Below, piece by piece: positions 61,149 through 64,000 of a stretch of 64,000 nt of DNA (the first letter of the stretch is position 1; each line of letters begins with the position of its first letter). A program made the translations under genes and the position numbers. Location: assembly GCF_018403265.1 (NCBI RefSeq), contig NZ_BOSI01000001.1:806001-870000 (forward strand), in the 5' to 3' direction. The notes below the pieces were generated by a model. The model saw only the letters and a list, made by a program, of their open reading frames with translations, had not been told where the DNA came from and ran no database searches. The stretch is from Paenibacillus sp. J31TS4. Its GTDB lineage: Bacteria; Bacillota; Bacilli; Paenibacillales; NBRC-103111.

Positions 61149-61902
61149 TCTCCCTTCCGTCCTCTCTTGCCTGTATCACAATCTCGTCAAACAGATTGTG
61201 CTGGTAGCATTGAATGCGTTTGGTCTTCATCAGCTCCAGCAAGGCGAGAAAGGTGACCACGATATCTTCGCGGGTACATTCTTCCTCGAACAGCTTGCTG
61301 AACAGCACCTTGCCGCCTCGGCCACCGACCAGATGCAGCACTTCCGCCATACGGTCCTTGACGGAGATTTCGTCGCGGCGAATCTTCGTAATGCGTCCGC
61401 GCTCGACCATCTTGGTGAGCGCCTTCCGGAACGCGCGAACCAGATCGTCCACCTCAAGCCCCTCGACCGGGTTGCCCGAACGCTCCGGGACATAGGGAGC
61501 CAAATCCTCCGGTTCTCTCATAAACAGGAGGCTTCGTTCCGTCTCAAGACCCCGGAGATGCTCGGCGATGCCTTTGAACTTGCGGTATTCGATCAGCTTC
61601 TGGACAAGCTCCGCCCGCGGGTCCAGCTCGTCTTCTTCCTCGCCGGCGTCCCAATCCAGCTCCAGGACGGGCGGCTTCGGCAGCAGCATCTTGCTCTTGA
61701 TGGACAAGAGCGTCGCCGCCATGACCAGAAATTCGCTCGTCACATCCAGCTCCAGCTCCTGCATGACGTTCAAGTATTCGAGGTACTGCTCGGTAATCAA
61801 GCGTACCGGGATATCATAGACATCGACCTCAGCCTGATCGATCAAATGCAGCAGCAGATCCAGGGGGCCTTCAAATTGCTCCAGCTTGAATGTTACCTTC
61901 AC
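61078..61902 (-). CDS. scpA: Segregation and condensation protein A
   Basis: A 274-residue kleisin. The start [16 protein letters not shown] is characteristic, as is the mid-protein [18 protein letters not shown]. It bridges SMC heads and ScpB. The last 15 residues, beyond the winged-helix end, arise from the overlap with scpB and look extra. The start is GTG after GGGGGAG. Confidence 0.97.
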   Translation of the reverse strand: MKVTFKLEQFEGPLDLLLHLIDQAEVDVYDIPVRLITEQYLEYLNVMQELELDVTSEFLVMAATLLSIKSKMLLPKPPVLELDWDAGEEEDELDPRAELVQKLIEYRKFKGIAEHLRGLETERSLLFMREPEDLAPYVPERSGNPVEGLEVDDLVRAFRKALTKMVERGRITKIRRDEISVKDRMAEVLHLVGGRGGKVLFSKLFEEECTREDIVVTFLALLELMKTKRIQCYQHNLFDEIVIQAREDGRENGLAEEPTSVEGSGGRAAVRGRG

Positions 61903-61917
61903 TCGGTTCTCCCCCGC

Positions 61918-62562
61918 TCATATGGAATAGACGGACAGCAGCAGGCGGCTCACCCAGAGAAACAATGGCTGCAGCATCCGCTCGCCGAGCGGCAGCGCGA
62001 GCAGCAGGACCAGGACGAGCTGGCTCCACTTGTCAACGGACGGGAGCAGAGATTCGCCTGCATCCGGACGCCGGGCGCGCAGCCACAGCGCCATGTCCAG
62101 CGGATAGAGGGGCAGCAAATTCAGGAAGACGAGATAGACGGTCATTTGGAACCCGTAATCGACGAGGCCCTTGGCCAGCGTTTCGATCCAGGTCATCGAG
62201 GCGTGGCTGCCCCAGCCGGCCATGCCGTACGACGCCCAGCCGAGCAGGACGGCAAGCACGAGATACGCGAGCGCCCCCGACCCGTAAATGAGAAAAGCGG
62301 CGCGGGATCGCCGGCCGCCCAAGGCGGCCGGATCGATCGGCACCGGCTGTCCATAGCCGTATGGTCCGAACAAGGTCATGAGCAGGCCGAGCGGAGCCAC
62401 ATGCCGCAGCGGGTTTAAGGACGCCCGCCCTCTCTGCCTTGCCGTACGGTCTCCGAGCATTCCCGCGATCGCCGCCTGGACGTATCCATGAACCGTCACG
62501 ACGACGAGAAGCGCGAGGACGCGGTACAGCAGGGAATCGAATTCCAAAAACCCCGCCCCCAT
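61918..62562 (-). CDS. Site-2-protease-like membrane protein lacking the HExxH motif
   Basis: A 214-residue protein with about five hydrophobic segments in the YwhC/M50B subfamily pattern. Where active members have HEFAH followed by LGDxTA, here it reads H25-GYV-Q29 and then GMLGDRTARQRGRASLNPLR. The zinc-binding Glu and second His are therefore Gly and Gln. The third ligand region NLLPLYPLD still keeps Asp156. It shares one base with the ribH stop (TAATG), so it is in the rib-scp operon. A protease function is unlikely; a binding role is possible. Confidence 0.8.
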   Translation of the reverse strand: MGAGFLEFDSLLYRVLALLVVVTVHGYVQAAIAGMLGDRTARQRGRASLNPLRHVAPLGLLMTLFGPYGYGQPVPIDPAALGGRRSRAAFLIYGSGALAYLVLAVLLGWASYGMAGWGSHASMTWIETLAKGLVDYGFQMTVYLVFLNLLPLYPLDMALWLRARRPDAGESLLPSVDKWSQLVLVLLLALPLGERMLQPLFLWVSRLLLSVYSI

Positions 62563-63032
62563 TAAGCCTTCAGCTGCTTAACCAGGTTCACCATTTCGAT
62601 GGCGGTTGCGGCCGCTTCCCAGCCTTTGTTCCCGGCCTTCGTGCCTGCGCGCTCGACAGCCTGTTCGATCGAATCGGTCGTCAAGACGCCGAACACGGTC
62701 GGCACGCCTGTTTTGAGGTTGATCGCCGAGACGCCTTTGGAAACTTCGCTGCAGACGTAGTCGAAGTGCGGAGTCGATCCGCGGATGACCGCCCCGAGTG
62801 TGATCACTGCATCATATTTGCCGGACTCCGCCATTTTTTGGGCGATCAGCGGAATTTCGAATGCCCCCGGTACCCAAGCGACGTCGACCTCTTCCTCGGC
62901 CGCGCCATGGCGCTTGAGCGCATCCAGAGCGCCCGACAGCAGCTTGCCCGTAATGAATTCGTTGAACCGGCCCACTACGATGCCGTAGCGCGCTTCCTTG
63001 GATACTAGATGTCCTTCATAGATTTTAGCCAT
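62562..63032 (-). CDS. ribH: 6,7-dimethyl-8-ribityllumazine synthase
   Basis: A 156-residue enzyme, next to last in riboflavin synthesis. [42 protein letters not shown] and GNKGWEAA are the conserved blocks, including the active-site His. It lies 6 bases past the ribBA stop. Confidence 0.98.
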   Translation of the reverse strand: MAKIYEGHLVSKEARYGIVVGRFNEFITGKLLSGALDALKRHGAAEEEVDVAWVPGAFEIPLIAQKMAESGKYDAVITLGAVIRGSTPHFDYVCSEVSKGVSAINLKTGVPTVFGVLTTDSIEQAVERAGTKAGNKGWEAAATAIEMVNLVKQLKA

Positions 63033-63038
63033 ATCGGG

Positions 63039-64000
63039 TTACTCCTCCGTTTGGTCGGCCGCAAAAACGAGCAGATGGCCGAGCTTCGATTGTTTGGTGT
63101 GCAAATAGTTGGTATTGCTTTCGTTCTCCGGCATCTGGATCGGCACGCGCTCGGTCACTTCCAAGCCGTAGCCCTCGAGACCGGTAATCTTGCGAGGATT
63201 GTTCGTCAGCAGGCGCATCTTGCGGACGCCGAGATCCTTGAGAATCTGCGCCCCGATCCCATACTCCCTCAGGTCGGGAGCAAAGCCCAGTTTCAGGTTG
63301 GCGTCAACTGTGTCTAGCCCTTCCTCCTGCAGCTTGTAGGCCTTCAATTTATTGATCAGGCCGATGCCTCTGCCCTCCTGCCTCATATAGAGCAGAACGC
63401 CCGAGCCCGCCTCGTCGATCTGGCGAAGCGCCGCTTCCAGCTGCGGACCGCAGTCGCAGCGGTGCGAGTGGAACACGTCCCCCGTCAAACATTCGGAATG
63501 GACGCGGACCAGCGTCGGCTTGCTGCCGTCGATTTTGCCCTTCACGAGAGCGACATGCTCCTTGTTGTCCACTTGGTTCGTGTAGGCGACGGCGTTGAAG
63601 ACGCCGAAGTCGGTCGGCAGCTTGACCTCGACCTCCCGCTTGACGAGTTTTTCCTTCTCGTTGCGGTAATGGATCAGGTCGCGGATCGTAATCACCTTCA
63701 GCTCGTGCTGCTTGGCGATCTCCATCAGGTCCGGCACGCGCGCCATCGTCCCGTCTTCCTTGATCACCTCGCAGATGACGGCCGCCGGATAGGACCCGCA
63801 CAACCGGGCGAGGTCGATGGCCGCTTCCGTATGCCCTGCTCTCCTCAGCACGCCGCCGTCCTTGGCGATCAGCGGGAAGATATGGCCCGGACGGCGAAAG
63901 TCGGACGGCTTGGCGTTCGCGTCCATCAGCGCCTGAACCGTGAGCGACCGCTCATGCGCCGAGATGCCGGTCGTCGTATCGACATGGTCGATCGAAACGG
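63039..64000 (-). CDS. ribBA: Bifunctional DHBP synthase/GTP cyclohydrolase II, 5' end outside window
   Basis: A partial gene whose reading frame continues past the window end, so the upstream ATG at 63926 is internal. The visible DHBP synthase part has [23 protein letters not shown] and HTEAA. The GTP cyclohydrolase II part has the zinc site SEC...HRCDCGP and [10 protein letters not shown]. It opens both branches of riboflavin synthesis. The FMN riboswitch usual for this operon would be outside the window. Confidence 0.97.
   Translation of the reverse strand, partial: VSIDHVDTTTGISAHERSLTVQALMDANAKPSDFRRPGHIFPLIAKDGGVLRRAGHTEAAIDLARLCGSYPAAVICEVIKEDGTMARVPDLMEIAKQHELKVITIRDLIHYRNEKEKLVKREVEVKLPTDFGVFNAVAYTNQVDNKEHVALVKGKIDGSKPTLVRVHSECLTGDVFHSHRCDCGPQLEAALRQIDEAGSGVLLYMRQEGRGIGLINKLKAYKLQEEGLDTVDANLKLGFAPDLREYGIGAQILKDLGVRKMRLLTNNPRKITGLEGYGLEVTERVPIQMPENESNTNYLHTKQSKLGHLLVFAADQTEE

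Overview
The window looks like a chromosomal housekeeping segment from a GC-rich, endospore-forming member of the Bacillota, most probably Paenibacillus or a close relative. It carries sporulation and germination genes (spoIVA, spoVIF, spmA/spmB, ytfJ, ypeB), TRAP (mtrB) with a TRAP-type trp leader, a Ser T-box, and gene order that follows the Bacillus subtilis trp, hbs-spoIVA-der, cmk-ypeB-gudB, res and scp neighbourhoods. Menaquinone synthesis is represented by mqnA, ubiX and ubiA, which point to the futalosine route typical of Paenibacillus rather than the menFDHBEC route of B. subtilis. Genus assignment is inference from gene content and synteny only.

Layout (most genes are on the minus strand, so operons read from high to low coordinates). 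1-1.47 kb: palindromic repeats, then an ECF sigma/anti-sigma pair. 1.85-13.3 kb: aromatic amino-acid supraoperon aroC-aroB-aroH-trpE-D-C-F-B-A-hisC-tyrA, with an internal promoter and TRAP attenuator ahead of trpE. 13.4-19.9 kb: a small unknown gene, cheR, ndk, and the menaquinone/heptaprenyl cluster hepS-menG-ubiA-ubiX-mqnA-hepT. 20.0-23.4 kb: a DUF-type membrane-anchored protein, mtrB, tRNA-Pro, hbs, spoIVA. 23.6-31.6 kb: a 33-bp tandem repeat, yphF-like lipoprotein, two 2Fe-2S ferredoxins around a nucleotidyltransferase-fold protein, yphE-like, spoVIF, gpsA, plsY, der, the YIEGIA pair and yphA-like. 31.7-40.5 kb: rpsA-like, plsC, cmk, PilZ protein, ypeB, a 52-aa zinc-ribbon protein, prsW, gudB, mecB/ypbH and a short membrane-anchored protein. 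40.6-45 kb: polysaccharide deacetylase (+), CPBP protease, rhodanese, and T-box-serA (+). 45-54.6 kb: resA-B-C-D-E with rluB, then dacB-spmA-spmB. 54.9-58.7 kb: a FadR-type regulator divergent from a glcD-glcF oxidase. 58.8-64 kb: ytfJ-ytfI, then scpB-scpA, a degenerate site-2-protease homologue, ribH and the 3' part of ribBA.

Functional logic: shikimate enzymes make chorismate; the same block holds the Trp, Tyr and His-aminotransferase branches and the first menaquinone enzyme that consumes chorismate (MqnA). TRAP, which senses tryptophan, is encoded about 10 kb from its apparent RNA target. The res genes (cytochrome c maturation plus the ResDE respiratory two-component system) and a flavin/FeS 2-hydroxyacid oxidase connect to the quinone pool.

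I did not find a clearly new multi-gene system, CRISPR array, prophage or insertion sequence. The best leads are a site-2 protease homologue that has lost its catalytic residues, a ypeB locus without sleB but with an unlisted 52-aa zinc-ribbon gene, an operator-like palindrome on the menaquinone promoter, a long structured leader on mecB, and two small repeat families.
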